A DNA stretch of 64,000 bases. Source: Acridotheres tristis (taxonomy: Eukaryota; Chordata; Aves; Passeriformes; Sturnidae). Shown piece by piece: positions 27,174 through 39,560 of the stretch (positions are counted from its first letter, which is position 1; each line of letters begins with the position of its first letter). Position numbers and translations under genes: made by a program. The stretch lies in assembly GCA_037013685.1 (NCBI GenBank), contig CM072894.1, positions 5,396,841 to 5,460,840 of the forward strand, given 5' to 3'. The notes beneath the pieces were generated by a model. That model saw only the letters and a program-made list of their open reading frames with translations, ran no database searches and was not told the origin of the DNA.

Positions 27174-27336
27174 TTAAAAAAACCACCACCAGCAAACCAA
27201 ACACATAAACAAAATCATGAAAACCCAGGGCCTCAAATCTAAACTGAACCAACCTACCAAAAACCAGCAAAGACCAAGCAAAACCAACCAACCAAAACAA
27301 AAACTGACTAAAAACCCAGACAAACCCACCTCCCCG
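27174..27336. repeat. A/C-rich low-complexity tract
   Basis: The plus strand is dominated by AACC, CAAA and CCAACC words, in the same style as the tracts at 6541-6633 and 6890-7053. The minus-strand frames rich in F, W, L, V and G that run through it (27157-27377) are composition artefacts, not membrane proteins. Confidence 0.85.
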
Positions 27337-27884
27337 AATCCTTCTTTCTGTCCACGGAGTTCTTGTCTCCTCCACACACTATTTCCTTGCCAGGTAGATG
27401 TGTGAAGTTTCTTGGAACTCCTGTAGTGTTGAAATACAAATGTTTAATTGACTCTATGACAAATTGCCCAGGGCTGTAAATAAGGAGTCTTACCCCACAC
27501 AGATCCTGTTCTGTCTCCATCCAGGTCCTGCTGACCTCAGCTCTGCCATGGTTCCTGCTCTGGGCTGATTTCCCCAGGGAGAGGTGGCTGGGCAGGCTGT
27601 GACCTGGGACGTGCCTGTTTGTGTTGGGCTGTGAAGGCATTTCTCCTGCTCTGGAAGAACACAGACATCACCACTCAGGGCAGAGCTCTATATTTGAGGT
27701 TTCTTCTTTCCTCTCTCTGCCTGGCCAGTGACCTCTAGAGCTCAGCAAGGAACACCCAAAAATCCCAGGAGCTTGCATGTTAGCCAATGCCATCCCAGTA
27801 GGAATGAGGGGGGCATGCTGCAAAACACCTGAAAGTATTTTTAACATTTCACAATATTTTGTTTTAAGCGAACCTCGTACGCTA

Positions 27885-27955
27885 GAATCATAAAATCATT
27901 TTAGGCTGGGAAGACCTCTAAGTTTGAGTCCTACCATTACGCCACAACTGATTGC
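27885..27955 (-). mobile_element. CR1 LINE 3'-end fragment, strongly truncated
   Basis: GAATCATAAAATCATT followed by TTAGGCTGGGAAGACCTCTA is close to the reverse complement of the bird CR1 3' end (tail units of the ATTCTATG type, then the block antisense to AGGTCTTTTCCAACCT). About 70 bp are recognisable and the similarity fades near 27955. CR1 elements are 5'-truncated on insertion, so a short 3' scrap is expected. The subfamily cannot be assigned by eye. Confidence 0.7.
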
Positions 27956-29121
27956 TTGCAGCAGAGTAAATTGCATTATTAGCTTTGCTAGCTCTCTCCT
28001 CCTGAAGGCGACTGTTCAACTTGGTTTTGTCAGATCAGACAATTTGCTAATTTTGGTTTGGCTTGCATTGATTTGTTAGAAACTGCACAGCTCCTTTGCC
28101 CACAGCAAAATATAAATGACTGCATCTACAGAAATTTCCTGTTGAGGTTTTTCAGGTGTCCTTTAAGGCTCTGACCTCAAGGTTACACTGCAACCTTTTG
28201 GTGTATCTTCTTGCCTAATAACTTAAAATAACATAAGGTAGCTTTTTCTATTGATTTTTAGAGATAATTATGAAATATGTTTCTATTTACTGAATTTTGA
28301 GACTGAAGATTTAAAGTATTATGTGGCTAACATAGGGTATATTAAGGAACATCTAATCAGATCTTTCTCTGTTCTTTTAGAACTATTTAACATAAAGAAA
28401 ATTTGTTGTAGTATATTTTGACACCAAGAAAATGTGGAAAAGAGTTGAACCTGCAGTGAAAAATGCATCAAAATAGCAGCTTTGGACCAGGCTCTGGTGT
28501 CAGTGTAGAATATAGGGAGTCAGTATTCACATAAGTATTCACACTTATGGTAGCTCATAAGGCACAGAACTTGGGGGAGTATTTTAACACTGCTTAAAAA
28601 TCTCCTTCATCTGATCAATACTTGAATTAAATGATTCATCTGGAAAAGCAACCAACAAAACAGCTTGATGAAAGAGCAAAAATAATTAACAATCAATTAA
28701 TTTGCTAGACATAAAAAAATCCTTCTAGTATTTAGTTTGTCATAATATTTTTAAAATGTCAGGAGGAAAAAAGGTATGAATCCATCATGATGGCACTCAG
28801 AAAGCACAAACCCTATTCAAAATGGATCACACTTCTTTCTTTGGGTAAATATAATTTAACCATGGAAGTGGTGAACCATCCAGCTGTCAATTACTTGAAA
28901 TAGCAGAAACACCCGTGTTCAGATAGAAATGTTTCATACAGAAAGCTGTGATAGCAAAAGCAGATGCTTAGGTATAAATCCTGTTTTGTGGGAACTGTGT
29001 AAAAGGAATTCTTCATCCCTGTGGCTGCAGAGTAAATCTCCAAGGTAGGCTTGTAGGGTACCTAGCGACCAATTAAAGTTAGGGTGTATAAACTTACTGT
29101 GTTTTCTTGGAAAACTTATTT

Positions 29122-29143
29122 TATATATATATATATATATATA
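29122..29143. repeat. (TA)11 microsatellite
   Basis: Eleven uninterrupted TA units. TA arrays of this length are usually length-variable and can form cruciforms. There is no nearby gene feature to regulate. Confidence 0.95.
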
Positions 29144-32100
29144 AAGAGGATTAACAAGTGTAGGGGTTTGGGGAGAAAGGAGACAATGGACAATGTGCAG
29201 AGAAATATCTGTAGATCTACTGCCTTTAAATATTTGCCACTTTATTTTTTTTACTCTGGTAGAAGGTAGTAGCAGAAGACTGTCTTGGGGAAGATGGGCA
29301 GGTGGATGTGCTTCTGTGAGACAGCCAGGCATGGGACACTGATATTTCACATGGGAACAGTGTAAACTGAACTTGTTTTGGAAACTTTGTAGGAGATTCC
29401 TTTTGGCTTTGATTCTTTTCCTAATATACCTAGGGCTACGGCTAATGATTCTCTTAGAGCTACTCTTCATAGATTTCTGTCAGAATGAAGGAAAAATAGT
29501 CCTGAGAGAAAGCTGATTGCTGGTTATCTCTGCCCAACCTTCAAAAGTGAAAAGGTCTGGGAATAAAAGTGAATAATTTTTGGGTAATATGATCTTTAGC
29601 TGCTTCTAGGAGATTGATTTATACACTTATGTCATTTTAATAAGCTATATAGACCAGAGAGATGACTATATTATTAGTTATAATTATTGATGATATATGT
29701 ATGCCAAAAACATGTGTTTATCAAGAAGTTTGAAGTAAACACAGAGTGGTCTTGCACACTAAAGCATGCATAAGAATATAAACAAGATTGCTCAGTCAAG
29801 CACTAGAATTTAGGACATTACAAAATTGTGACGGCTTAAGCAATAGCTTCACCTCTTATTTTTAATCTAAACCATTTACTGAGGTGCCAAATTTTTTTAA
29901 AGAAGGAATATGATGATGTAGTTAAAGACTGCTTTATAATGCATGTTTATAGGGAAGAAGGAAACAAGTGTTTTGCTTTTTTTTTTAATAAAAACCACTA
30001 TAATATGAAAGGAAATTCGCAGCATGAAGAGAAGTTGTCCTATAGGATGATTCAAGATGAAAAATCAGCAGGCTACTCCAAAATATAGAGATGTAAACTG
30101 GTTATGTCCCAGGAGAATCTTCTTAAAATGGGACTTATTATCTTATAGTAAAGGGCAAGTGCTGTGATACCTGTAATAAAGGTGAAATGTACTTTTCCAC
30201 TCTGAAAAATCCTCATTTGCTCAAAGAGGGGAAACTAAATTTTAAGAGATATACCTTATGTAAAGTTTTAGCTTTTATATCAGATTGCTAGGAGGATACT
30301 GGGGTGATGAGAAATTTTTTTGGTGTTTACCAAGGAGATGTTAAGAGGGAAGTGACCACAGAAGAGCTCCAAACCTTTGTCTCCCTGTATTTCTTTATTT
30401 CTGTTTCTTCTGTAACTTTACCTTGACTCTGGGACCTGTAAAATCCTCAGACTTTTCCGAGGTCACTTTTTTGTTCTGTGGCAGAAGGTGTCTTGCATCA
30501 CAAACTTACAGGGCTGGATGGGAGGACTAGCATCTACAAAGAAAATCTGGTTTAATTAGTCTTTTTGGGGTTCATCACTGAATCATACTGAGGCAAGGAG
30601 TGCTTGCCACTACCAGCAAAAGATTTTTCCAAGACTCCTCCAAAAAAAAAAAAGGAAACCACCTGTCTGCTCATTTCTGTTTATTGACTGCTATATGGAT
30701 CTAGTGTTGTAAATTTGGCTTATGATTTGTGGGCATTGCTGACTTGTTAAACTGTGGTGCCTTCATCCCATGTTGCAGGGGAACTTCAAAATTTGATTTA
30801 TTGTTAATATTAGAACTGTGGGATAATACTTTCATGACTTTTAAGTGAAATTTGATCATTAAAACATGTTATTGAAGAAGAGATTGACTATTTTAGGAAG
30901 GGTAGGTGAAAGAAGAGAAAATACTTTTATTTTGGCTCAAATTTGAATGTCAAGAGTCAGCTCCAGTACTTATATTCAGTTTTAGAGAAGGAAGAGGCTG
31001 TTCATGGGCATACAAGTAAAGGGAATTTCAGTGGTATTTTAGAATAATTTATGGCTGTGCTGATCTCTGCTGCATTATCTTGGAGCAAGTGTTGTGCTTG
31101 TTGGCTTTCTTTTTCCAGCCTGCAGGAAGTCTCTTACTTAGATATCTGCAGTCTTAGCTGCACTGTCAGATTTTCCCCTGAAACTGCTAGAGAATCAATA
31201 CAAGTTGGGAAAAGCCACAGTTTGTGTTTATCATAGCAATTTCATCTGGATCAAGTAGTCTTGTGATGTACATTTATCTTGGAAAAAAAAAAAAAGGCAA
31301 GAAACCATATAATACTACTGAAACTTAGTGAAATGCAGTGCCCCAGATTTTAGAAATTACTTCTGGGAATAATTCCAGTTGATAATTACCATTTTAAAAT
31401 ATCTTTTAAGCCACTATGCTTAATTACCCATGTAAATATGTATTAGAAGTTAAAAGTACCAGAGATGAAGTAAAAATGAAATGGGGAATGTGTTTGCTTG
31501 GAGATACAATAAAAACGATTTTGTTCTTTGATGTGTGCATAGTGCTAAATAGAAATGTAAGTAATAGCAACAGCCTTTGGATGACAGTGTGTACAGTGCT
31601 GCTTTTTCCCCTCCTGGTTTCTGTAGGTGCAGTTTCATGATCAGGATCACATGCTGAAAAGCCTCTTTGCTCTCTGTTCCCTGGACACGATTGTTTTGAG
31701 GCTCCTGAAAGCAGCAGACTGGAGCAGTGGCTGTGTTTAGTGGCACTTCTTTTCTACTGCCAGGTGTAGAGAACAGACATTTTAAAATGTGTAAGTGCTG
31801 GAAACTGGGAAACCAGAAGTGTTTGCTCAGGAATAGATTATTGAATTGAATGTGTTTGGTTTACTGTAGACTGGGCTCATTAACCTTGGGCTGCAGTTCA
31901 GGCTTAAGCCTGCCTTGGTCAAATCTTCATCACGGTGAAGGGCAGAGGTCACTCATCTGGGTGTTGTGAGAGAAGGGCAGATGTTTATATGGTCTGTCAC
32001 CTACTGCAGCCAGATCTTGCCTGACACATTATCATGAATAATCTGGGCCTTCTGACCCAAATTTGCTGTATTCCCCTTTGGTTCTCTGTGTTGCTCTTCC

Positions 32101-32178
32101 TATTTTTACTTTATTTTCCACTCACACATCCAGAGCAATTTATCCCATGGCTTCTGAGCACACCTCATTTCAGTTTAT

Positions 32179-32220
32179 AACATAAAGACATAACAAGCCA
32201 ACATAAAGACTATCGAGCCA
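32179..32220. repeat. Two-copy 21-bp tandem repeat
   Basis: Two head-to-tail copies start with AACATAAAGAC, at 32179-32199 and 32200-32220. Both end in an AGCC word and differ in the middle few bases. This looks like a simple slippage duplication. Confidence 0.85.
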
Positions 32221-32329
32221 ATATTCATGGTTTACCTGGACCTTAAGGCTGCTGTATGAAAATGTAATTTTTTTTTTATGGTTTGCTTTGGGCTTTCTTC
32301 CAAGCAAGTTGTGTAAACAGGTAGAAGCC

Positions 32330-32680
32330 TCATTGCAGCCTTGTCTTTACACTGGCATCTTTCCCCAGTCTGTTTTCCATGGTGTCTTTAGCATCCCCCC
32401 TGTAGCTTTTATGTGTGTACATGGCAGGTGACCCAGGGAGAGCAGTACCCACCGTGTGCTTAACAAAGGATCGACTTGTGTAGAATAGTGGAGCATTGGG
32501 AACACGCAGGGGTGGCACTGGGGTGATGCCAGCCCAAGGATTGCCCTCCGGTGCCAAGTGAAAGCTGTCCAGCTGTGATAGCGTGACACCGCGTGTCATC
32601 GCGGCGACTGTCACCTGCCTGAGGCAAGCAGGAGCACTGGCCGGGTTTCCAAGAGGATTAGCATCATGCCAGGGCAAACC
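32330..32680. other. Local GC-richer patch with a tight CpG cluster
   Basis: This stretch is clearly richer in G and C than its surroundings. It packs six CpG into 32582-32606, around the inverted repeat TGACAC-cgc-GTGTCA at 32584-32598. It is too short for a classical CpG island, and no TATA box, exon or known repeat was recognised. A 115-codon minus-strand frame covers it without domain resemblance. It may be a GC-rich relic of an old repeat or exon, or a small regulatory element. Confidence 0.35.
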
Positions 32681-35600
32681 TTAGCATCTCTCAGCTCACA
32701 TTCATCACTGAAAGGTCAGAAAAACTCTTACTTTGAAACGATTTTTAGAGCGTTTTAACAGCTCCTCTCTGTTACATAAATGCTTAGCGGAGAGGGTGAG
32801 CTCTGGTGGAGGAAGGATGCTGGAGCTGCTCTTCAGCTGCTCTGTGAGAAGGGGATTTTGGCTAAATTGAACCACTTGGGGTTAAGTAACACTTATTCGA
32901 CTCCATACTTAATCCCTCCAGTACCATTTATTATCTTAGCAACTTTTTTATGAAGGGCTTTTAAGAACTCATTCTGCAGTCCAGGAGAGCTTGTGTCCCA
33001 TGTGAACCTGTCCCATCTCTCCCTTCCTTTTGAAATGATGCTTGTTAGGCTATAAATATTCATGGAGAAGAGATTAAGGCACAGTTGAATGTTTGTGTTT
33101 GTATTCTAATTACTGAGCAAATTCCCCTTCCCCACATTCTTAATATAAAAATCTTCAAGATTGTGAGAGTCTGTGTATTAATATTAAACTTGCCAAGGGA
33201 ATGTTAAGGGAGCAGGTTATGACTTGACCATGTGGACTTACACTTTCACAGTGTTATTACTGTATGCTTGCCCGAAACTGTATTTTAATAAAAACCTGCA
33301 TGAAAATACCTGTTTTTCCCAAGGTTAATCTGAAAATCTCAGGGAGAAGGAAAAACCCTACAAGAAATGTTTGACTGAAACTCACAACCAGAGAGGAGAA
33401 TGAGGTGAGAGGCAGAATATGGATAAAGTACCCAGTAACCTTTCAATCCTTGTGCAATGGGAAAAAGTAGGCAGCAATAAAGATTTCTATTCTGATAAAA
33501 TATCTCCACAGGACCTTTTTTCTTTGCAATATTGTGGTTTTCCTAAATCAAGGTCAGATGAGAACTAGATTAGCTACATGATTAACGTCTGTATTGGGCC
33601 TCACATAGCAAAGTCAGCCAGCACACTGAGGACACTTCCATTATAAAGATTGTGCAAATAATCACTGATGTTTAAACACAGAGTGGATTTGACTGAAAAA
33701 ATAAAAAAAAAGTCAGTCACTTCAACAGAATTTACTTCACCAGAAACAGCAGCTTGAATGAAAGAGAAGAAAAACAAAATCCTAACAGTGCAGTGAATGG
33801 TCTGAAAACCCTTTAAAAAAAGTGTACGTTGGTGAATTAACACTTCATGAAACAAAAGCACTGTTTCAGGTTTTTATTGCTGTAAGACTTGTAGGAAGGA
33901 AGCATAGCAGGCATGCAAATCCCTCTCTGTGTGTGGTGCAGCACTGAGTTACCCATCAGAGGTGTCAGCTCTGCTGTCACTTGAGTGTGCCCAGAACATC
34001 TTCAACATTCTGCTCTTTGTACCACAAAGCCTTGTAGATAAAGTAAAATAAATTTATAAAATGCTTCTGAAAAAAGATAACAGCAAGATCTAAGTTTGTT
34101 AGACTTCATTCTGATTTTTCTTTTGTCTCTTAGATAAAAAAAACCCAAAACCCTGACAAGTATTTGAGAAAATGTTTAAAATTAAGTTTGCCTTTCTAGG
34201 TAACAGTAATGTGGTAAAAGGGTATCTGTGTGGAAGCAAGTAATAAAATGTAGCTTAATGGTGGTTGTAGTGAAATCTTTATGAGAAATGAAACTTTTTC
34301 AGGCAGAGTTCCTATCATGGAGAACTCAAAACCATTGACTCAGTGGGTGTATTTGAGAAGTTGTGGTGACAGCTTCCTTTCTGAAAGGAAAAGGAATTCC
34401 ATTACTCATTTCATCAGCTCTGGTTGTGCATAAAAAAATGTAACCTATCACTGACATGTATTCTGTTGCCAATGATGGCCTTTGTCTAGATGCCCATTTT
34501 ACTGGCTACTGCATAAACCATCACTGCAACAGATGATTAAATAGATCACAATAACCAAGAGCTGGATTCTGGAAGCATCTTGAACACAGTTTGCATTTAA
34601 CAGTGGAAAACCACCCAAATAATCGTATTAAAGCAATAAGAAGGAATAACCCTCTACTGACAACCCAACAGAGCCCTGAACTTGCCAACTCAGGCCACGT
34701 GTGTTATTTACATTTTAAACAGTTTAAGAGGGAAGTGGCTGAGTTGGCAGGGTGGCTGTTGGTGGCAGTATTTGGACAGGGAGCTGTGCTGGTGCTGCTC
34801 TCTGCAGTGCATCAGCTGGGCACAGCACACTGCACCATGACTTAACCTGCACGTGGTGTGGGCTTGTGAAAAAGGCAAGGCAAGTCTTGCTTCTGTGTGG
34901 TTTTTAACTGAACTGAGCTGGATAACTTCAGTGTCAATGTTGGCATTTGGAGCAACCAGCACAATTTTCACTTCTCAAAACTCACTGAAGGGTCAATACA
35001 CTTAGAGCTATAACCACTACCACTGCCACCCATGTCTATGTACTTTTCACTTGGGAGGGAGGAGAAATCCTAATTGAAGTAGAGAAAAAGTGGGAAATTT
35101 TTCCTCCATTGAGGACATGAAATAAAAATTGAGCCAGGTAGGGGAGAAGTGGTGTGAGGTTCAACTCTGGCAGTCTGACGTCTGCTTAGTGAAGAGATCC
35201 AGGTCTTTAGGAAACTCGTGAACTTTTATTTTCTTATTACCCATTCTAACCAGCTTCTGAATGATAATGTCTCTGGTTACTGATCTTTGGAGCACACTGG
35301 GCTTTGGTTTTGGTGGTTTTCTTGTAGGTGTTGAAAAAAAGAAAAAAAGCCCTCAGAGAATACTTCAACATATTTTTTCCCACTAGAACAAACGAGCAGC
35401 TTGACCAGATGAGAGCTTTGTCCATTCAGCCCTGTGCTTTATTTGGCTACTTGACCATACCTGGGAAAAAAATCGATTAACTAGGCAAGCTTTTAGTGAA
35501 ATTACCTCAGAGGTGTCTGCCAGCCATTAACAATTAGCAGTTTATGTACAGTTTGACCTAAGTATATTTGGTTTTGTATTTAATAGCATGTTATTTATTT

Positions 35601-37244
35601 GATAAAATTTTCTGGTTGCTTTCAAATAATGTAAACTAGTCGGAGCTACTCTGCTGAGAAGCTTGCAGGATACTTAGAAGACTTGTGTAAAACATGCAAA
35701 AAAAGGAATATTTCTACTGATTTGTAAGTAAAAGTGACCAAGTGCATAATCATAGTCTATCATCCCAAGGATATGTTTTTTTCTCTTGCTTCTTTGATGT
35801 CTCTGGTGTATAACAAGACCCCACTTGCTTCAGAAAAGAGTTGTTTGTAATGAGCTCAATGCAAATACCTGTTTAGACCATGACTTGAAATCACCATTAG
35901 CAGTATTTGGGAATTATTGGAATAATATCAATGTAACAAAGCAGATCCAGTTAACAGAGAAGCTCCTGGGGGGAAAAAAGATGTTCAAGTTGTCCTTTTG
36001 AGAAAAGGTGTCTAGGGATTCAAATAATATATAACTTAATTAATTGGTGCATGAAATAACTTCCTAGAAGTCAAATTGCCTATTTCTAAAAGATATTATG
36101 ACCTTATTGGCAAAGCCAGACAGAGAGAACTTAGCAAGAGAAGATACTGATGACAACATCTATATTGTGTCAAGATAAATGAGACAGACACGTGAAAAAC
36201 TCAATTTGCAATTCAGTTGTTGCCTTTCCTTTCCAGGACTGCCGAGAAACTCTTAGCACTTGAAAGGTGGGAGCAGGCAGACAAAGGGCCCAGGAGTGGC
36301 TGATCAGAACATCTCTTCCCTCTCTGCTTCTTCAGAAGTGCTGTCTTGTTATGCTGTTTCTTCTGTCTCTTTTCGAATGTCACTTCTCCAGAAGAGAATT
36401 AAAATTTTAACAGTAACAAGAGATTAAAAGCTCTTTCACAAATGTGTTTTCTTATTTTGCAAAGTAGCTGTTAATACCATCTTTAATATCTATAAGCCTG
36501 TCAAGGAAAAGATTTTTATTATAAATTTTGTAGTGAAAGGGAAGGAAAAAGGGAGTGTCATTGAAGTACAGCTCACGATTTGTACTTTAAATATTCATCT
36601 GTTTCTATCTCTTCTGTAAAATTGTGCATATCTGTTTTAAGGAAGTGTCTGCCACAGCATTTGTATTTCAAATGCTGATCCTTTTTTAAGCGTTCAGAAT
36701 GGGTGGGGTTTGTGTAAACAAACTGGTTTAGGGGTTAAAACTATAAAAATTGAGATTATTCTTCATGTAGGCACTGGATATTTGTTCTGGGGATACCTTG
36801 TAAAGAATAATTAATCCCAGTGACAATCCTTCCATTTCTTAAAATGTCAAAATTAAAAGAAACAATCAGCTGTGCTCATTCACTGCCACACAGCAAAGCT
36901 AACAGTGTAGGTTACTTATTACTGATTGACTCTGTACATGTGGCATGTGATACATGGGTTGATCAACCCTCTGGATTCCAGAAGAAACACCTCCAAAATG
37001 GCATTACGTTGATTTATCCTGATTTTCCTCAGGCCTTTTGAGCTAATAGTCTAAGTCACTCACCAAAGTGTGTGCTGTGCACCCTTAATTGAATCTGAGT
37101 TTTTTCCCCAAGACGGAAGTTTGTCTATTTTTAAATTTACTAGAAATATAATATGAAAAAAATCTCTGTGAAAGAGAATTTGTCTCAAAGAATAAGAGAG
37201 GAATTTTTAAAATACATTTTAACATTCTGAGAATGTCAAAATTC
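32681..37244. other. Non-coding AT-rich stretch
   Basis: No gene or repeat family is recognised. Octamer words ATGCAAAT occur at 33913-33920 and 35859-35866. Frames up to about 87 codons occur on both strands without family features. Confidence 0.55.
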
Positions 37245-37266
37245 TTTTTTTTTTTTTTTTTTTTTT
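37245..37266. repeat. T22 run
   Basis: Twenty-two uninterrupted T on the plus strand end directly in AG at 37267-37268. It is either simple sequence or the polypyrimidine tract of the exon-like segment that follows. As a minus-strand poly(A) tail it lacks an AATAAA at the expected distance. Confidence 0.9.
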
Positions 37267-37268
37267 AG

Positions 37269-37409
37269 TGTCTGGACTGTCAATACCAACTCAATATCCA
37301 TGATAACAACAAGCTAAGCAGAAAGTTGTGCTGCACTTGGGAGATAATGCTGGCAAAATAATGAACTCCATCAATCAAACTCAGAGGAGGATCCTTCAGA
37401 AGCATAAAG
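37269..37409 (+). other. Exon-like segment with strong splice sites (unproven)
   Basis: A 22-T pyrimidine tract plus AG precedes this 141-bp segment. It ends in AAAG followed by GTGAGT (37410-37415), a near-consensus donor. All three frames contain a stop, so it cannot be an internal coding exon. It could be a 5' exon, a terminal exon or a non-coding RNA exon. As a first coding exon, the ATG at 37361 would give MNSINQTQRRILQKHK and then split a codon at the donor. Two upstream ATGs start short frames, which weakens that reading. In phase 0 from the acceptor, 30 codons are open before TAA. I recognise no protein family in any frame. It is the best splice-bounded candidate seen on the plus strand, but poly-T/AG and GTGAGT pairs also arise by chance. 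Confidence 0.2.
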
Positions 37410-39501
37410 GTGAGTCTGCAAAAACTGATAAATATTACTCAACAGAAACTCTCCAAGACCTTGCTAAGAGGGATTTCTAAGGAAGTGTTAAAACCCATCT
37501 GTCTGGAGACAAACAGTTCTGCCCTGAAGCAAGGGGACACATTAAAGTTAACTTGTGTTGGTAAACTCTGGTAATAGTATCTGAGAGCATAAATATCACT
37601 TGGATTTATATATGTAATTATGTTAATACATTGAGATAATACAAATTCTCATAAATACCATGCAGAAGTATCTGTTATAGGCACAGGTGCCCTCACACTG
37701 CCATAGAGTTAATAAATCCAACATACAAATGTGCTCTGAAACTTTTGTTAATGTGGTACCAATAGTGTAAGTCAAGTTTTGCTTTAAAAGTTATTTTTTT
37801 TTACTATGCTGTGGTTTTTTCCCCTCCATATATAAGTTTTCAATGAAGAACATAACTGTGTTGTCATGAAGGCTTTCTGTTTTATCTTACCAATAAGAGT
37901 GAATGCATTTCTGAGCATTTGTTTAGTTTAAAGGAAGGCTTGAAAAAAACCTGTGTTTACCACTCTCCTAATTGGTACCTTGGATTAGAGTTGATGCTCA
38001 GGGATCTGGACAAGGGCTCAGTCCACCATGGTAGAAAAGATTTGGCAGCCAAAATCTGTCGATGCCTTGGGGCTGTCCCTTAACACTGGCATCCAAGAGT
38101 TGTTGTTCTGGTGGAGCAAAACTATCTCAGCATTGAAAATCTGGAGGAGCTTGGCTGCTGCCTCTTGTCAGCACTGGGTGTCCTGCTGGCACATCTGCAT
38201 CTCCTGCGGGCTCACCATCCAACATGATGCAGCTTCTGTGTGCCTCCCTCTTCTCTTGTGTTGTGTGAGAGCAGAGAAATATCTGGCACTTGGCAGGTAA
38301 TGGCTTATCAGTTGCAGCAATTATTCATGCAGGGAGAAAGAAAGCTGATGTAAATGTTTTATCACGGAAAAAGTGTTATTTTTTTTGCACAGGTACGTGT
38401 TGACTTCAAAACACCACTCTGAGCCACTTTTTTTTTTTAATTTTTTTTTCTGCATATTTAATGCCCTTTATGCACATAGGAGTGTGTCTGCATAGGATTT
38501 ATGGCATTGAGGATTGCTGTTGTAGCCTGAACACCTAGGACATGGCACAGCAGACCATAAATACCGGTGTGGATAAAGCCCTGAGCAGCTCAGAGACTCT
38601 TGGAGTAGCAGGTTATGTGCTCCCAGAAGGTCTAACCTGAACAAATTCACAGTGCAAGGAAAGATGCACACACCTTAATCTCAAATAGGAACAGGACTGT
38701 AGTTTAATATCTACCTCTGCATGTGGATTAAATATCCTCAGCAGTATCTGGTACACAGTGACTAAAGGTTTGTGTTGGTAAATTGCACTAAGTCAGAGCT
38801 GAAAAATGAACCTTTCTCCTATCTGTCTTTTCTTCTCCTTGGGGGTAAGCTGATAGCAATCAGAGCCAAGCTGTAATTATCCAGTGAGACTGAGTTGCTC
38901 AGGGGTGTAGCTAAAAGGTTTATCCCGTGTAAGGCACTGCCTGTTGGCAGTGATGCTCAGAGCACACCTGAATCTCCAAAATGGGAAGTTCTGATGGGAT
39001 TTATCTGCCCCATGGAGCTTCCCAGCCTGGTCACCTTCCTCATCTGGCAGTTCCTATTGCCTGAAGCAATTCCAAATTAGCTTGGGCATCTTTATATAGT
39101 AAACTGTAATTTAGGTATATTTCAAACCTTCTCATGGTTTGAAAACAGGTGAGGACGAAACTCTGTTTTTTTTATGAATTTTCAGCAGAGTTTTCCCTTC
39201 CTGAGGAGTTCCATCAGAAGTGGATTACATTGTGCCCCTGGTAATCATTGAATACATGTGTTAAAAAGTGCTCCATCATTTTAGCAAGTACTCCCCTGTG
39301 GCTTCTGCAGTGCCTTGTTTGAACTGTACAAGATGTTCAACATTTTCTATGCCTTATTGGTTTGACCTTTAAATATTATTTAAAACGTGAATGTGATATC
39401 CTCTGCAACCAGCAGGTAAAGGCTTATGAGCAAAAGGACAATGTTTTGTGGACGATTGTTATATTTAAGAATAGCATGACCTTTGAGGGTCTAGTAAACT
39501 T

Positions 39502-39560
39502 GCAGTAAAATTAGTGGATTTTTGTAAAATAGCAGGAAAATTGGTGGATTTTTATAATAT
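39502..39560. repeat. Two-copy 30-bp tandem duplication
   Basis: Units starting GCAGTAAAATTAGTGGATTT (39502) and GCAGGAAAATTGGTGGATTT (39532) follow each other with a 30-bp period and a handful of substitutions. This is an older slippage duplication. Confidence 0.85.

Larger units (their letters stand above)
27956..32329. other. Non-coding AT-rich stretch
   Basis: No gene is recognised. It holds the TA microsatellite at 29122-29143, a 13-A run near 31281-31293, and a two-copy 21-bp repeat at 32179-32220. The 178-codon minus-strand frame at 28934-29470 reads straight through the TA microsatellite, giving a YIYIYI run, and is taken as chance. Confidence 0.55.

Noticed and set aside
27157..27405. 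Minus-strand frames that look like membrane proteins (F, W, L, V-rich)
   Set aside because: Pure composition artefact of the A/C-rich tract.
28934..29470. Longest open frame in the window (178 codons, minus strand)
   Set aside because: It reads through the TA microsatellite (a YIYIYI run), has no domain resemblance, and its length is within chance for AT-rich DNA of this size.
37245..37266. T22 run as the poly(A) tail of a minus-strand processed pseudogene
   Set aside because: No AATAAA at the expected distance on the right, no target duplication, and no recognisable gene body.
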